The notes under the pieces are model-generated. The model saw nothing but the letters and a program-made list of their open reading frames with translations. It was not told the origin of the DNA and searched no databases. Both the position numbers and the translations under genes were made by a program. Of a stretch of 64,000 nucleotides of DNA, positions 26,810 to 35,625 are shown piece by piece; positions within the stretch are counted from its first letter, which is position 1, and each line of letters starts with the position of its first letter. The stretch lies in contig NZ_PUGE01000003.1 in NCBI RefSeq assembly GCF_002967075.1, positions 248,001 through 312,000 on the forward strand. Direction: 5' to 3'. This stretch comes from Corynebacterium sp. J010B-136 (GTDB taxonomy: Bacteria > Actinomycetota > Actinomycetes > Mycobacteriales > Mycobacteriaceae).

Positions 26810-28216
26810 CTAGTCTAGGTAATCCCGTAGCACCTGAGAGCGCGATGGGTGGCGCAGCTTAGACATCGTCTTCGACTCAATCTGGCGAATACGTTCGCGA
26901 GTAACACCGTAGACTTGACCGATTTCGTCTAAAGTACGCGGCATACCATCGGTAAGGCCGAAGCGCAGGCGAACCACGCCAGCTTCACGCTCAGACAACG
27001 TGGTCAAGACATCCTGCAGTTGGTCTTGCAGCAAGGTAAAGGAAACGGCATCGACTGCGATGACTGCCTCGGAGTCTTCAATGAAGTCACCGAGCTGTGA
27101 GTCACCTTCGTCACCAATGGTCTGGTCCAAAGAGATTGGCTCACGAGCATATTGCTGGATTTCCAGCACCTTCTCCTCGGTGATATCCATTTCCTTAGCC
27201 AACTCCTGAGGAGTGGGCTCGCGACCCAGATCCTGCAGCAGCTCACGCTGGATACGGCCGAGCTTGTTGATGACTTCGACCATGTGTACTGGAATACGAA
27301 TGGTACGAGCCTGGTCAGCCATAGCGCGGGTAATAGCCTGGCGAATCCACCAAGTAGCGTAAGTAGAGAACTTGTAGCCCTTGGTGTAGTCGAACTTCTC
27401 AACCGCACGGATAAGGCCCAAGTTGCCTTCTTGGATCAGATCCAAGAAGGCCATGCCGCGGCCGGTGTAGCGCTTCGCCAAGGAAACAACCAAACGCAGG
27501 TTGGCTTCCAAGAGGTGATTTTTAGCCTTGCGGCCATCACGAGCGATCCAGCGTAGGTCACGCTTTTGAGCAGGAGACAACTTCGCGGCAGCGTCACCTT
27601 CTGCGATCAGACGTTCCATTTCGTCTAAACGGTGCTGTGCATAGAGGCCGGCCTCGATGCGCTCAGCAAGAGAAACCTCTTGCTCTGCGTTAAGCAGCGC
27701 AACCTTACCAATTTGCTTGAGATAAGCACGAACAGAGTCAGCAGAAGCGGTGAGCTGTGCGTCCTTGCGCGCTTGGCGCAGGGTGGCGGACTCATCCTCA
27801 TCCCAGACGCTGGCGCCAGCATCCTCTTCTTCCTCTTCGTCCTCGTCTTCTTCGAGGTCTTCGCCGGGCTCGCCGAATTCATCCTCATCCGCTGCATTCG
27901 GATCGAAGTCGACTTCAGCCTGATCTTCGTCCTCGGTAGCGTCGACGTCCTGGTCTTCTAATGCTTCCTCATCGTTAGATTCTGCAGAAGCCTCAGCAGG
28001 GGAAGTTGCCTTTTTAGCAGCAGACTTCCGGACAGTCTTTTTCGCTGCTGTTTTCTTAGCGGTTTTCTTCGCTGTCTTTTTGGCCGTTTTCTTCGCCGTC
28101 TTCTTAGCGGTCTTCTTGGCCGTTTTCTTCGCGGTCTTTTTGGCAGGGGCCTTTACTGCAGGAGTCTCCTCTGCGCCCTCGCCGAAAGCCTGGTCTGAAG
28201 ATTCAGTGGCTGCCAC
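26810..28216 (-). CDS. sigA: Primary RNA polymerase sigma factor SigA
   Basis: Housekeeping sigma-70 factor of 468 residues. The first 150 residues are unusual in composition: eight tandem KKTA units (residues 26-57), then a very acidic stretch ending [12 protein letters not shown]. Region 1.2 ([19 protein letters not shown]), region 2 ([20 protein letters not shown] with ATWWIRQAI), region 3 and region 4 ([20 protein letters not shown]) are complete. It directs transcription from most growth promoters, the TANNNT-type -10 boxes noted here. The start is GTG with GAAAGG upstream. A possible promoter lies at 28266-28293. Confidence 0.96.
   Translation of the reverse strand: MAATESSDQAFGEGAEETPAVKAPAKKTAKKTAKKTAKKTAKKTAKKTAKKTAKKTAAKKTVRKSAAKKATSPAEASAESNDEEALEDQDVDATEDEDQAEVDFDPNAADEDEFGEPGEDLEEDEDEEEEEDAGASVWDEDESATLRQARKDAQLTASADSVRAYLKQIGKVALLNAEQEVSLAERIEAGLYAQHRLDEMERLIAEGDAAAKLSPAQKRDLRWIARDGRKAKNHLLEANLRLVVSLAKRYTGRGMAFLDLIQEGNLGLIRAVEKFDYTKGYKFSTYATWWIRQAITRAMADQARTIRIPVHMVEVINKLGRIQRELLQDLGREPTPQELAKEMDITEEKVLEIQQYAREPISLDQTIGDEGDSQLGDFIEDSEAVIAVDAVSFTLLQDQLQDVLTTLSEREAGVVRLRFGLTDGMPRTLDEIGQVYGVTRERIRQIESKTMSKLRHPSRSQVLRDYLD
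28046..28141 (-). repeat. Eight 12-bp tandem units encoding KKTA in sigA
   Basis: Eight contiguous degenerate 12-base units within sigA each encode Lys-Lys-Thr-Ala. Codon choice varies between AAA/AAG and among the ACN and GCN codons, so the repeat is held at protein level and not freshly amplified. Confidence 0.9.
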
Positions 28217-28525
28217 GTACGCCCTTTCGCCTAGACATGATTTGTTTGAAACTTAACACGCATCAGTAATAAAACCTGGATACATTCCCTCAAGGTGCTG
28301 ATAGTAATTAAAACGTCACGGTGCGCGCATTAATTTCATCTGCCAGAAGAGGGCGTTGCAGCACTAACTGCTCATCCACCACGTGCATAGTTGCTCCATA
28401 TTGAACGGTCGACCTACCAGTGTAGATGATTATGGATCATCACCGCCAGACCGGGTCGTTATTGTGCCCATTATAGGCAGCTTTTATTATTTTTGCTTTT
28501 AACACTCACAGGTAAGGCTTCGAAT
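28217..28525. other. Intergenic region between ppgK and sigA
   Basis: Space of 309 bases with no supportable gene. On the minus strand TTGAGG (complement of 28288-28293), 16 bases and TATTAC (complement of 28266-28271) form a weak candidate sigA promoter, giving a leader of about 45-50 bases. Nothing else stands out. Confidence 0.35.
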
Positions 28526-29278
28526 TTATGGGGAAATCTCTCGGGTGACTGCCATTGCCGCACCGATGATTCCTGCTTTATTACGCAGGCCAGCGGGTAT
28601 AACTTCGGTCTTAATGGTGAGATGCTTTCCCCACTTGTCAAAGCGGCGGGAGATTCCACCACCGACGATGAACAAGTCTGGATTGAACAACGCCTCATAC
28701 TCATGAAGTACGCGATCGACGCGTTTAGCCCACTTTTTGAATGAGAGGTCAAGGGCGTCTTTCACCGCTGAGGATGCTTGGTGCTCAGCCTCGAAGCCGT
28801 CGACAACAAGGTGCCCAATCTCAGTATTGGGCCACAGTCGCCCGTCCATCAAAAAGGCTGAACCAATTCCGGTGCCGATGGTTAAGAAAATTACCTGGCC
28901 GGTCTTCGCTTTTTCCTCACCAAAGGCCACTTCCGCCAAGCCAGCTGCATCAGCATCGTTGAGGATAGAGATATGCCTATCCGCGCCCAGGTGCCGGTGA
29001 AAGAGCTCGTAGGCATCAATCCCAATCCAGGATTTATCAATATTTGCAGCAGAGAGCACCATTTGGCCTTTGACGATCGAAGGAACTGTGATGCCGATAG
29101 GGCCATCCCACTGCGCTTGATCCACGATTTCTTTAACGGTGGCGGCTACCGCTACTGGTGTGGCGGGCTGCGGGGTCGCAATTTTTATCCGGTCGCCCAC
29201 AAATTGCCCCGTGTCCAAATCAACGACAGCACCTTTGATGCCGGAGCCGCCCACGTCAATACCGAAGGAAGTGTTCAT
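28526..29278 (-). CDS. ppgK: Polyphosphate glucokinase PpgK
   Basis: ROK-family kinase of 250 residues, the length of the C. glutamicum enzyme. Phosphate 1 motif [15 protein letters not shown] at the N-terminus, catalytic aspartate in [16 protein letters not shown], phosphate 2 motif [11 protein letters not shown], then [11 protein letters not shown] and IVGGGISRR. It phosphorylates glucose with inorganic polyphosphate (and ATP), feeding glycolysis when glucose enters without the PTS. The ATG at 29278 is preceded by TAAGAT at seven bases and no Shine-Dalgarno; the frame upstream to 29302 would overlap the suhB start region. It is divergent from suhB with 25 bases between start codons, and upstream of sigA in the same direction. 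Confidence 0.95.
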   Translation of the reverse strand: MNTSFGIDVGGSGIKGAVVDLDTGQFVGDRIKIATPQPATPVAVAATVKEIVDQAQWDGPIGITVPSIVKGQMVLSAANIDKSWIGIDAYELFHRHLGADRHISILNDADAAGLAEVAFGEEKAKTGQVIFLTIGTGIGSAFLMDGRLWPNTEIGHLVVDGFEAEHQASSAVKDALDLSFKKWAKRVDRVLHEYEALFNPDLFIVGGGISRRFDKWGKHLTIKTEVIPAGLRNKAGIIGAAMAVTREISP

Positions 29279-29285
29279 GCGCACA

Positions 29286-29295
29286 ATCTTATAGA
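29286..29295. promoter_or_regulatory. Overlapping divergent -10 elements of ppgK and suhB
   Basis: On the minus strand TAAGAT (complement of 29286-29291) stands seven bases before the ppgK ATG. On the plus strand TATAGA (29290-29295) stands eight bases before the suhB ATG. The two hexamers share two bases, so both leaderless promoters must use the same melted DNA. Confidence 0.5.
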
Positions 29296-29303
29296 AGTGC
29301 ACA

Positions 29304-30158
29304 ATGGTTGGTATGACTGAATTCGATGTATGTAAGTTACGGGACTATGCCGCAGACCTAGCACAGCAGGCTGCATCTCTTATCTCGACTAAGCGCTCGG
29401 AGATTACCGCGACGGGGGATATCCGTGCGCACAGCCAGACTAAGACTTCTGCTGTGGATCCCGTAACCGAAGTTGATACTGCTGCCGAAGAATTCGTAGT
29501 GGGAAGCATTCGCAAAGATCGTCCCGATGATGGAATCATCGGCGAAGAAGGCGCCAATGTGCCGTCTCAGTCCGGTGTTTCTTGGATTATTGACCCCATC
29601 GATGGAACCGTGAACTTTATGTATGGACTCGGGGAGTACGCGGTATCCCTGGGTGCCATGGTTGATGGACAGTACGTTGCCGGTGCAGTGATCAATGTGG
29701 TCAAGGGAACGTTATATTCCGCAGCGGTAGGCCATGGGGCAACCGTGACATACCGCGACGGTACGAGCACACAGTTGCGGTGTCGCCAAGAAACGGATCC
29801 CCGTCTCTCTTTGATAGCAACAGGTTTTGGATACACCGAGACCCGCCGTGCAGGACAAGCAAAGATTCTCCAGGAGCTGCTTCCGCGGGTTCGTGATATT
29901 CGACGTATGGGCTCGGCGGCGCTGGATTTGTGCCGCGTTGCAGAGGGTACGGTAGACGCCTATTACGAGCACGGAGTCAAGGTGTGGGACGTTGCCGCCG
30001 GCATTGTCATCGCCCGTGAAGCTGGAGCGCAAGTGCATGTTCCACAATCTTGGACATCCGATGACCGGGGCGCATTGGTCTGGGCTGCCTCTGCCGAATT
30101 AGCGCCGGCTTTTGAACGACTTTTGGCCTCTGCGGGGGCCAAGGAAGTCATTGATTAA
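29304..30158 (+). CDS. suhB: Inositol monophosphatase family protein SuhB
   Basis: Mg2+-dependent phosphatase of 284 residues. Family motifs are GEEG near residue 77, [12 protein letters not shown] near residue 97 (metal-binding Asp cluster) and [15 protein letters not shown] near residue 228. It most likely hydrolyses inositol 1-phosphate, which would serve phosphatidylinositol and mycothiol supply; fructose bisphosphate and related phosphates are alternatives in this family. The ATG at 29304 has no Shine-Dalgarno but a -10-like TATAGA eight bases upstream; a second ATG lies three codons in. It is divergent from ppgK, an arrangement also known in C. glutamicum and M. tuberculosis. Confidence 0.9.
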   Translation: MVGMTEFDVCKLRDYAADLAQQAASLISTKRSEITATGDIRAHSQTKTSAVDPVTEVDTAAEEFVVGSIRKDRPDDGIIGEEGANVPSQSGVSWIIDPIDGTVNFMYGLGEYAVSLGAMVDGQYVAGAVINVVKGTLYSAAVGHGATVTYRDGTSTQLRCRQETDPRLSLIATGFGYTETRRAGQAKILQELLPRVRDIRRMGSAALDLCRVAEGTVDAYYEHGVKVWDVAAGIVIAREAGAQVHVPQSWTSDDRGALVWAASAELAPAFERLLASAGAKEVID

Positions 30159-30411
30159 AAACCCGGGATTTTTACTGTTGTGAGACTGCGCGAATCGTCG
30201 GCCGCACAGCTTAAATAGGGGTAAAATCACACCAGTGTTCGCTGCTAGAGAAATTGCTGGTAGTGGCGTTAAATCGGCTGTAAAGATACGTGACGGGGGT
30301 AGTGATCGGGCTTTTTCAAAGCAGCGAGAATGACAGATGACAAAATGTGCCTTAGTATGCGCGATCGACGAAACGTAAACCGCATGTTTAACCCTATTTA
30401 AGGACACATCT

Positions 30412-30702
30412 ATGGCAACCGATTACGACGCACCCCGTCGCCGAGTTGAAGACGAGCTAGAGACTGACTCCCTAGAAGGTCTCAAGGCTGCTGAAGGCGA
30501 AAATAACGGCATGGACGACGACGGCGAGATTGTAGAGCCGTTCGAACCACCAACAGTGGATCTCACCGGTGAAGAACTCAACGTCACCGTTGTTCCACGC
30601 CGCGAGGACGAATTTACTTGCTCGTCCTGCTTTATCGTGCAGTCCAACAAGCGCCTTTCTCACATGGAAGATGGTCAGCCAATCTGCCTCGATTGCGCTT
30701 AA
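30412..30702 (+). CDS. DUF4193 domain-containing zinc-finger-like protein
   Basis: Acidic actinobacterial protein of 96 residues. The N-terminus MATDYDAPRRRVEDELETDS is typical of DUF4193. The C-terminal 35 residues hold four cysteines as CSSC and CLDC, the spacing of a DksA/TraR-like zinc finger. That suggests RNA-polymerase or RNA contact, but no function is established. The ATG has AAGGA eight bases upstream. It is monocistronic, with a strong terminator behind it. The gap from suhB (253 bases) holds no gene I can support. Confidence 0.9.
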   Translation: MATDYDAPRRRVEDELETDSLEGLKAAEGENNGMDDDGEIVEPFEPPTVDLTGEELNVTVVPRREDEFTCSSCFIVQSNKRLSHMEDGQPICLDCA

Positions 30703-30716
30703 TTTCTCCTTGTAAT

Positions 30717-30770
30717 AAAGCAATGGCGGCCGCCCGCAACTGGGGCGACCGCCATTGCTTTATGTTTTAG
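30717..30770 (+). terminator. Bidirectional terminator after the DUF4193 gene
   Basis: Perfect 13-bp outer stem, 30717-30729 with 30749-30761, followed by ATGTTTT. It lies between convergent genes. Confidence 0.8.
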
Positions 30771-30787
30771 CGTTTAGGAACGTTTCC

Positions 30788-31363
30788 TTAAGCGTTCAGG
30801 TCCTTGATAGCTTGTTCTGCTTGCTCAGGAACAAAAGCGCGAAGAAGTGACTCTGGGTCCTTGGAGCTGACCAGCCAATAAGGAGTGGGATCTTCTGGGT
30901 CATCGAGCACTAACATCACAAGCTCATCCACCCACTGGTGACTGACCAAGAATGCGGCGGGGTCTAATTGCGGTCCTAGGGCACTGCGGCGCGCGGTCTT
31001 TGGAACCGCTAGGCTGCGCGCGACTACATCGCTAGGCAGCTGAGCGCCTTTAACCAATATCCAGCGAGTATTATCGGGATCTTTTTCCACCGTAATGACC
31101 GTCTTAGACATGGATACTAGCGCCCACGCTAGCAAGGCGAAGACGATAAAAAATGTAATCACCGGCCAGAAATCGTGGCGGTTAAGGCCTACAGTCGCAG
31201 CCGTTAGTGCAGCTACGAAAGCTGCTCCGAGCCACCAGTACCACGGCACCCACTGACGCTCACGGTATAAAACCTCAGCGGTTGCATTGGCAGAGGGGCC
31301 ATTGGAGCCAGCTTGGTTAGAAGAAGGAGTGCTGCTGGGGGTGGAATTTGCTGATGAAGTCAC
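30788..31363 (-). CDS. DUF3093 domain-containing membrane protein
   Basis: Protein of 191 residues. A Ser/Pro/Asn-rich N-terminus is followed by YRERQWVPWYWWLGAAFVAA, the DUF3093 opening with the first of two membrane helices, then a second helix (FFIVFALLAWALVSM) and a soluble C-terminal domain with HQWVDELVMLVLDDPEDPTPYW. The function is unknown; homologues neighbour dut in actinobacteria. The open frame reaches 31387, but the GTG at 31363 has TACACT eight bases upstream and no ribosome binding site, fitting a leaderless mRNA. It is divergent from dut. Confidence 0.82.
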   Translation of the reverse strand: MTSSANSTPSSTPSSNQAGSNGPSANATAEVLYRERQWVPWYWWLGAAFVAALTAATVGLNRHDFWPVITFFIVFALLAWALVSMSKTVITVEKDPDNTRWILVKGAQLPSDVVARSLAVPKTARRSALGPQLDPAAFLVSHQWVDELVMLVLDDPEDPTPYWLVSSKDPESLLRAFVPEQAEQAIKDLNA

Positions 31364-31472
31364 AAAACATAAGTGTACTTGTTCCAATATTTTTCGCGAA
31401 CCACCTCGGTCCTGTTACTGCGCTAGTGATGTGTTAAGCGTCCTTGAAAGAAACTCGAAGAGCTAAGCGCGG

Positions 31473-31478
31473 TAGGGT
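31473..31478 (+). promoter_or_regulatory. dut -10 hexamer (leaderless promoter)
   Basis: TAGGGT, seven bases, then GTG at 31486. GGAG lies only one base from the start codon, too close to act as a normal ribosome binding site. Confidence 0.5.
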
Positions 31479-31485
31479 GTGGAGC

Positions 31486-31989
31486 GTGAATACGAACGAA
31501 AATATCAATGACAATCACCTCTCTGGCCTAGAATCCGCAGCCGGGGCTGAGCTGTTGGGCAATGTTGCTATTAAGCGCTTGGATAAGGAATTGCCGCTTC
31601 CACAACGTGCCCACCGTGGTGATGCTGGCGCGGACCTTTATGCAGCGGAATCAGTAACCTTGCAGCCTGGGGAACGTGCCTTGGTGGGCACTGGCATTGC
31701 TATTGCTTTGCCACTGGGCACAGTAGGTCTCATCCATCCTCGTTCGGGTCTAGCTGCCAAGCACGGTCTAAGCGTCGTAAATACCCCAGGCACAGTCGAC
31801 GCTGACTACCGCGGCGAGATCAAGGTGTGTCTGATTAATCACGACCGCCAGGAGCCCATTGAAATTACGCGTGGCATGCGAATTGCGCAGCTGGTCATTC
31901 AACGCGTGGAACTAGTTGATTTCGTTGAGGTCGAAGAGCTCGACAGCACTGTTCGTGGAGACGGCGGATACGGATCGACGGGCGTTTAA
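31486..31989 (+). CDS. dut: Deoxyuridine 5'-triphosphate nucleotidohydrolase
   Basis: Trimeric dUTPase of 167 residues with all five motifs: [47 protein letters not shown], and the C-terminal arm [10 protein letters not shown]. It converts dUTP to dUMP and keeps uracil out of DNA. The open frame begins at a TTG at 31444, but the GTG at 31486 is favoured: TAGGGT lies exactly seven bases upstream, making a leaderless transcript likely, and the extra residues are not conserved in style. It is divergent from the DUF3093 gene. Confidence 0.95.
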   Translation: MNTNENINDNHLSGLESAAGAELLGNVAIKRLDKELPLPQRAHRGDAGADLYAAESVTLQPGERALVGTGIAIALPLGTVGLIHPRSGLAAKHGLSVVNTPGTVDADYRGEIKVCLINHDRQEPIEITRGMRIAQLVIQRVELVDFVEVEELDSTVRGDGGYGSTGV

Positions 31990-32033
31990 AACTTTCGTCA
32001 AAAGGCTGAAATCCAATTAGCCACCTTAAAAAA

Positions 32034-32071
32034 TCCTTCAGCTTCGTTAGGCTGGAAGGAAATACTTTTAA
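32034..32071 (+). terminator. Probable terminator of dut
   Basis: Stem 32034-32042 with 32051-32060 (one bulged G), followed by ACTTTTAATTT. Confidence 0.55.
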
Positions 32072-32179
32072 TTTCTGAGAACCTCTAACCCGCAAGTTCT
32101 CTCACGTGGTTGGGTAAGCAGAACTTAAAAAATAGAAGAATTCGACTCATAAATTCGTCCGAAGGGATGATGAAACACC

Positions 32180-33208
32180 ATGGCACTTTGGCCTTTTGGC
32201 AAAAACAAGAAGAAGAACAACGCAGAGCAACCTGAGCAGCAAGAGGAAACTTCGGCCCCAGGAGCTAATTCTCCTGAGCACACGGATGCCGCGGAGAATC
32301 CAACTGCGTCTGAACAGTCTTTAAGCGCAGATGCTCCTGCTCCCGCAGACACACCGGGGGACGCCGCAGCTGCGCAGGGATTACACGTCACTGTTAATCG
32401 CCACGATGCCATCAATGGGGATATGGGCCCATTTGATGGGGACTCTGTCGATATTGAAACTTTCGACTTCTCGGAATTCTCTACGGGAATTTTGGACTTG
32501 AAGTCGATGAAAATCCCGCTGCCTAAGCGCTCGCAGGTGCAGGTCGAAATGGGCGCGCAGGGCCCGAAGATGTTGCACATCATCACGGAGTTTGGTCGTA
32601 TTACGCCTGTAGCTTTTGCAGCCCCACGCTCGACTGGGCAATGGGAATCTTCCGTCAATGAGTTGGTAGAAAATATCCAGCGCGACGGCATGCCTACGCA
32701 ATTAGAAGAAGGCCCATGGGGAACTGAGATTGCTGCCCAAAACGCCAACGGCATGATTCGCATCATCGGAATTGAAGGCCCACGGTGGTTGCTGCGACTT
32801 ACGCTCGCCGCGCCAACCGGCAAGGAAGAAGGCTTGACTGAACTGGCGCGCGAGGTTGCGTCGCGTGTCTTTGTTTACCGCGGCGATGATCCGATTCTGG
32901 CGGGGAATTCTCTTCCAGTGACCATGCCTCCGCAGTTGGTCAAGCAGGTGCAAGATGAGATGGAGCGCCGCAAGCAGGAACAAAATAAGCCTCAGGAGCA
33001 ATCCCAGCAGGATACGAGCGCTGCTAATAAAGCTGCCCAGGAAGCAGCTGCCCGTCAGCTCTTCCAGATGCTGGGAGGAAACGCAGCAGCGCAGGCGGCG
33101 AAAAATTCTGAGCACCACCCTGAAAATGATCCAGAGGATGCTGATACATCAGCCGAACCAGATGACACTACCGGTGATGACTCGGAAGGAAATGGCGACT
33201 CCAAGTAG
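32180..33208 (+). CDS. DUF3710 domain-containing protein
   Basis: Protein of 342 residues. After MALWPFGKNKKKN and a disordered acidic/Ala-Pro stretch (to about residue 75) comes the DUF3710 domain (GPFDGDSVDIETFDFSEFST, EGPWGTEIAAQN, GPRWLLRLTLAAPTG). A Gln/Glu/Asp-rich tail follows. No membrane segment. The function is unknown; the family is restricted to actinobacteria and usually follows dut, as here. ATG with AAGGGA about 13 bases upstream. A clear terminator follows, separating it from the DUF3159 gene. Confidence 0.86.
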   Translation: MALWPFGKNKKKNNAEQPEQQEETSAPGANSPEHTDAAENPTASEQSLSADAPAPADTPGDAAAAQGLHVTVNRHDAINGDMGPFDGDSVDIETFDFSEFSTGILDLKSMKIPLPKRSQVQVEMGAQGPKMLHIITEFGRITPVAFAAPRSTGQWESSVNELVENIQRDGMPTQLEEGPWGTEIAAQNANGMIRIIGIEGPRWLLRLTLAAPTGKEEGLTELAREVASRVFVYRGDDPILAGNSLPVTMPPQLVKQVQDEMERRKQEQNKPQEQSQQDTSAANKAAQEAAARQLFQMLGGNAAAQAAKNSEHHPENDPEDADTSAEPDDTTGDDSEGNGDSK

Positions 33209-33224
33209 AGTAAAGCTATTGATT

Positions 33225-33271
33225 GCACCCAAGCCAGCTAAATACCTGCGTGCCTTGGGTGCTTTAATTTT
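33225..33271 (+). terminator. Terminator after the DUF3710 gene
   Basis: Perfect 9-bp stem GCACCCAAG at 33225-33233 with CTTGGGTGC at 33254-33262, followed by TTTAATTTT. Confidence 0.75.
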
Positions 33272-33301
33272 CAGCACGATGTCGAAGGCAAATATTTAAC
33301 G

Positions 33302-34111
33302 GTGAATAACCCAGTAGGAAATGGCGAGCACTCTAAAACCAAAGTCGCCAAAAAGCCCATCGAAGAGCAAACTTTGCTCGAACAGATGGGAGGCTGGCAA
33401 GGGCTTGTGTCGACGACCTTGCCGATTGTGGTGCTCGTGCCAGTAAACAGTCGGTGGGGGCTTGGCCCAGCTCTTGTCGCCGCGCTTTCTGTCGCATTTG
33501 TGATTTTGGTGTGGCGAATTGCTCGTAAAGAGACCATTCAGCCTGCTATTTCAGGTTTCATCGGTGTGGCTTTTTGCGCGGCTATTGCCTGGTACACGGG
33601 TGATGCCAAGGGGTACTTCCTCTATGGAATTTGGGCATCGCTGGTATTCGCTGTTATTGCGTTGATCTCCGTGTTATTTAAATGGCCAGTCGTTGGTGTT
33701 ATATGGAAAGGCATCAATGGCGAGGATATGGCGTGGCAGAAAGTAACTCCTGCGCGTCGTGCATATGCCATTGCAACACTTGGTTGGGTTGTTATTTTTA
33801 TTGCCCGATTTATCGTCCAAAATAACCTTTATAACTCTTCCGATACAACGACCTTAGGCATTGTGCGAATCCTGATGGGCTGGCCTTTGACCGGTGTTGT
33901 CACTGTACTGACGATTTGGATGGTACGTCGCGCCAATAAGGCCGTCGAAGCAGCGGTTGAGCGCGGTGAAATCACCCTCACGCCGAAAGTATCTTCAGAA
34001 GCTCCAGCGAAAGACGCGCAGGCGGATGGTGAGCAGGCGGATGGCGACCAGTTCGAAGATGCAAACAATTTCGATACAACACAGACAGTAAATAAAGAGG
34101 ATGAACGATGA
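33302..34111 (+). CDS. DUF3159 domain-containing membrane protein
   Basis: Protein of 269 residues with about six membrane helices between residues 35 and 215. They include LPIVVLVPVNSRWGLGPALV, FIGVAFCAAIAWYTGDAKGY and LGWVVIFIARFIVQNNLY, the diagnostic DUF3159 stretches. The C-terminal tail is charged and disordered (residues 220-269). The function is unknown; a transporter-like or septum-related role has no support here. The start is GTG, and only a distant GAAGG precedes it. Its stop overlaps the start of the methyltransferase gene as ATGA, so the two are translationally coupled. Confidence 0.84.
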   Translation: MNNPVGNGEHSKTKVAKKPIEEQTLLEQMGGWQGLVSTTLPIVVLVPVNSRWGLGPALVAALSVAFVILVWRIARKETIQPAISGFIGVAFCAAIAWYTGDAKGYFLYGIWASLVFAVIALISVLFKWPVVGVIWKGINGEDMAWQKVTPARRAYAIATLGWVVIFIARFIVQNNLYNSSDTTTLGIVRILMGWPLTGVVTVLTIWMVRRANKAVEAAVERGEITLTPKVSSEAPAKDAQADGEQADGDQFEDANNFDTTQTVNKEDER

Positions 34112-35415
34112 GCGCAGAAGATAGTTCGAAACAGCAAGGCTTGCTTAAAGCAGGAGACAGCTTGGAGCTCACCGTTGACCGCATGGCTCATGGCGGCGAA
34201 GGCATAGGCAATGCCCCCGATGGCCGCGTGGTATTCGTCCAGGGCGGATTTCCCGGAGACGTAGTTCAAGCTCGCGTGACCAAGGCCAAGAAGTCTTTTG
34301 CACATGCGCAGCTAGAAAGCGTAGTGGAGGCAGGCCCTCATCGGGTTCCATCGGCGTGCCCTGCTGCTGAGCTTGGTGCTGGCTGCTGCGATTTCGCTGA
34401 GCTGAATCCGGCTTCGGAGGTAGCGATTAAGCTCGACGTGCTCTCTGACCAGCTGCGTCGTGTAGCTAAGCTTTCTGAGATTCCTGAAGTTGAGACCATC
34501 AATCTCAACCCACAGCGTGGCTGGCGCACCCGCGTGCGCCTTGGGGTGGATAGCCAAGGCCGAGCTGGTGGGCGGAAGCGTACCTCCAATGACATCGTGC
34601 ATGAAGTAGCGTGTTCACAACTAGCGCCAGGGCTTGTCGATGGCCTTGTGGGCCCCGATGCACGTCGCTTCACCCCAGGTTCTGAAGTTATTGCTGTCTT
34701 AGACAGCAAGGGAAACCGCCACGTGGTGGAAACCTCGAAGGCACCACGTGGGCGTCGGGTGGAGAAAGTGACCACCGTTATCGAGGGCACCGGCGATGTG
34801 GAAGAACTGGCCGATGGGCACCACTTTCACTTTCCGGCCACCGCTTTTTGGCAGGCACACGCGAAAGCCCCAGATACTTATGCGGAAGTAATCCGTACCT
34901 ACCTCAAAGACTGCCCACAAGCGCCTGGTCGTCAGCCTTTAGGCTGGGACCTCTATGGCGGCGTCGGTGTATTTGTTCCTGCAATTGCGCGCAGCCTTGG
35001 CACACCGCAGGAACCAGCACGGGTGATTTCCGTGGATTATTCACCGGCTGCTACCGCACTGAACCAATCAGATCTTGAACAATATGACGTGGACGTGGTC
35101 TCCGAGCGCGTTGAAAAAGTCGCTGCGCAGCTACCAGGTCCAACGGCAGTAGTCATGGATCCGCCCCGCACCGGTGCCGGTCTAGATGTGGTTTCTACGG
35201 TTGCTTCAGTATCTCCACAGCGCGTCGTGCATGTCGGCTGTGACCCCGCAACTTTCGCGCGTGATATCGGATATTGGAATGAACACGGGTTCCAGGTCGC
35301 ACACCTGACTTTGGTCAATGCTTTCCCTGGAACACACCACTTTGAGGTCATCGCGCTTTTAGAGCCAGGTGTCGTGGAAGAAAATGAGGACATTGAAGAA
35401 GCTGCTGCGCTTTAG
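34108..35415 (+). CDS. TRAM-domain RNA (uracil-5-)-methyltransferase, TrmA/RumA family
   Basis: Protein of 435 residues. The N-terminal TRAM domain (LELTVDRMAHGGEGIG, FVQGGFPGDVVQARV) is followed by a middle domain and a Rossmann methyltransferase. Motifs near the C-terminus are DLYGGVGVF (SAM site), MDPPRTGAG, and GCDPATFARD with the catalytic cysteine, which is SCNPATLARD in most members. It is expected to make 5-methyluridine in rRNA or tRNA; the exact site cannot be told from sequence. The iron-sulfur cysteines of RumA are only partly present (CPAAELGAGCCDF). M. tuberculosis Rv2689c is the likely counterpart by position. Confidence 0.87.
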   Translation: MSAEDSSKQQGLLKAGDSLELTVDRMAHGGEGIGNAPDGRVVFVQGGFPGDVVQARVTKAKKSFAHAQLESVVEAGPHRVPSACPAAELGAGCCDFAELNPASEVAIKLDVLSDQLRRVAKLSEIPEVETINLNPQRGWRTRVRLGVDSQGRAGGRKRTSNDIVHEVACSQLAPGLVDGLVGPDARRFTPGSEVIAVLDSKGNRHVVETSKAPRGRRVEKVTTVIEGTGDVEELADGHHFHFPATAFWQAHAKAPDTYAEVIRTYLKDCPQAPGRQPLGWDLYGGVGVFVPAIARSLGTPQEPARVISVDYSPAATALNQSDLEQYDVDVVSERVEKVAAQLPGPTAVVMDPPRTGAGLDVVSTVASVSPQRVVHVGCDPATFARDIGYWNEHGFQVAHLTLVNAFPGTHHFEVIALLEPGVVEENEDIEEAAAL

Positions 35416-35625
35416 GGTGTAGCATAAAGTTGGTCAGACGCAGGATTTGTCGGGTGCGCATTCACGTTTTCTAAAGTGCGCGGGGTACGGTAGATCCTAA
35501 AAGATCGCGCACGTGCGTCTGGCTGAAATACTGCCTCATTTCCAACAATATGGCGCGATGAACGTGATATTTTCACATTCATATTCAATTAGCCCCGTCG
35601 TTAGCAAAGGAATTCTAAACACTCC

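Noticed and set aside
28020..28150. Regular 12-bp spaced repeats that look like a short-period array
   Set aside because: They are in frame inside sigA and encode KKTA repeats; there are no unique spacers, so this is not a CRISPR array.
30164..30178. Hairpin-like AAAACCCGGGATTTTT after suhB
   Set aside because: The only self-complementary core is the CCCGGG palindrome, with no room for a loop; it is not a convincing terminator.
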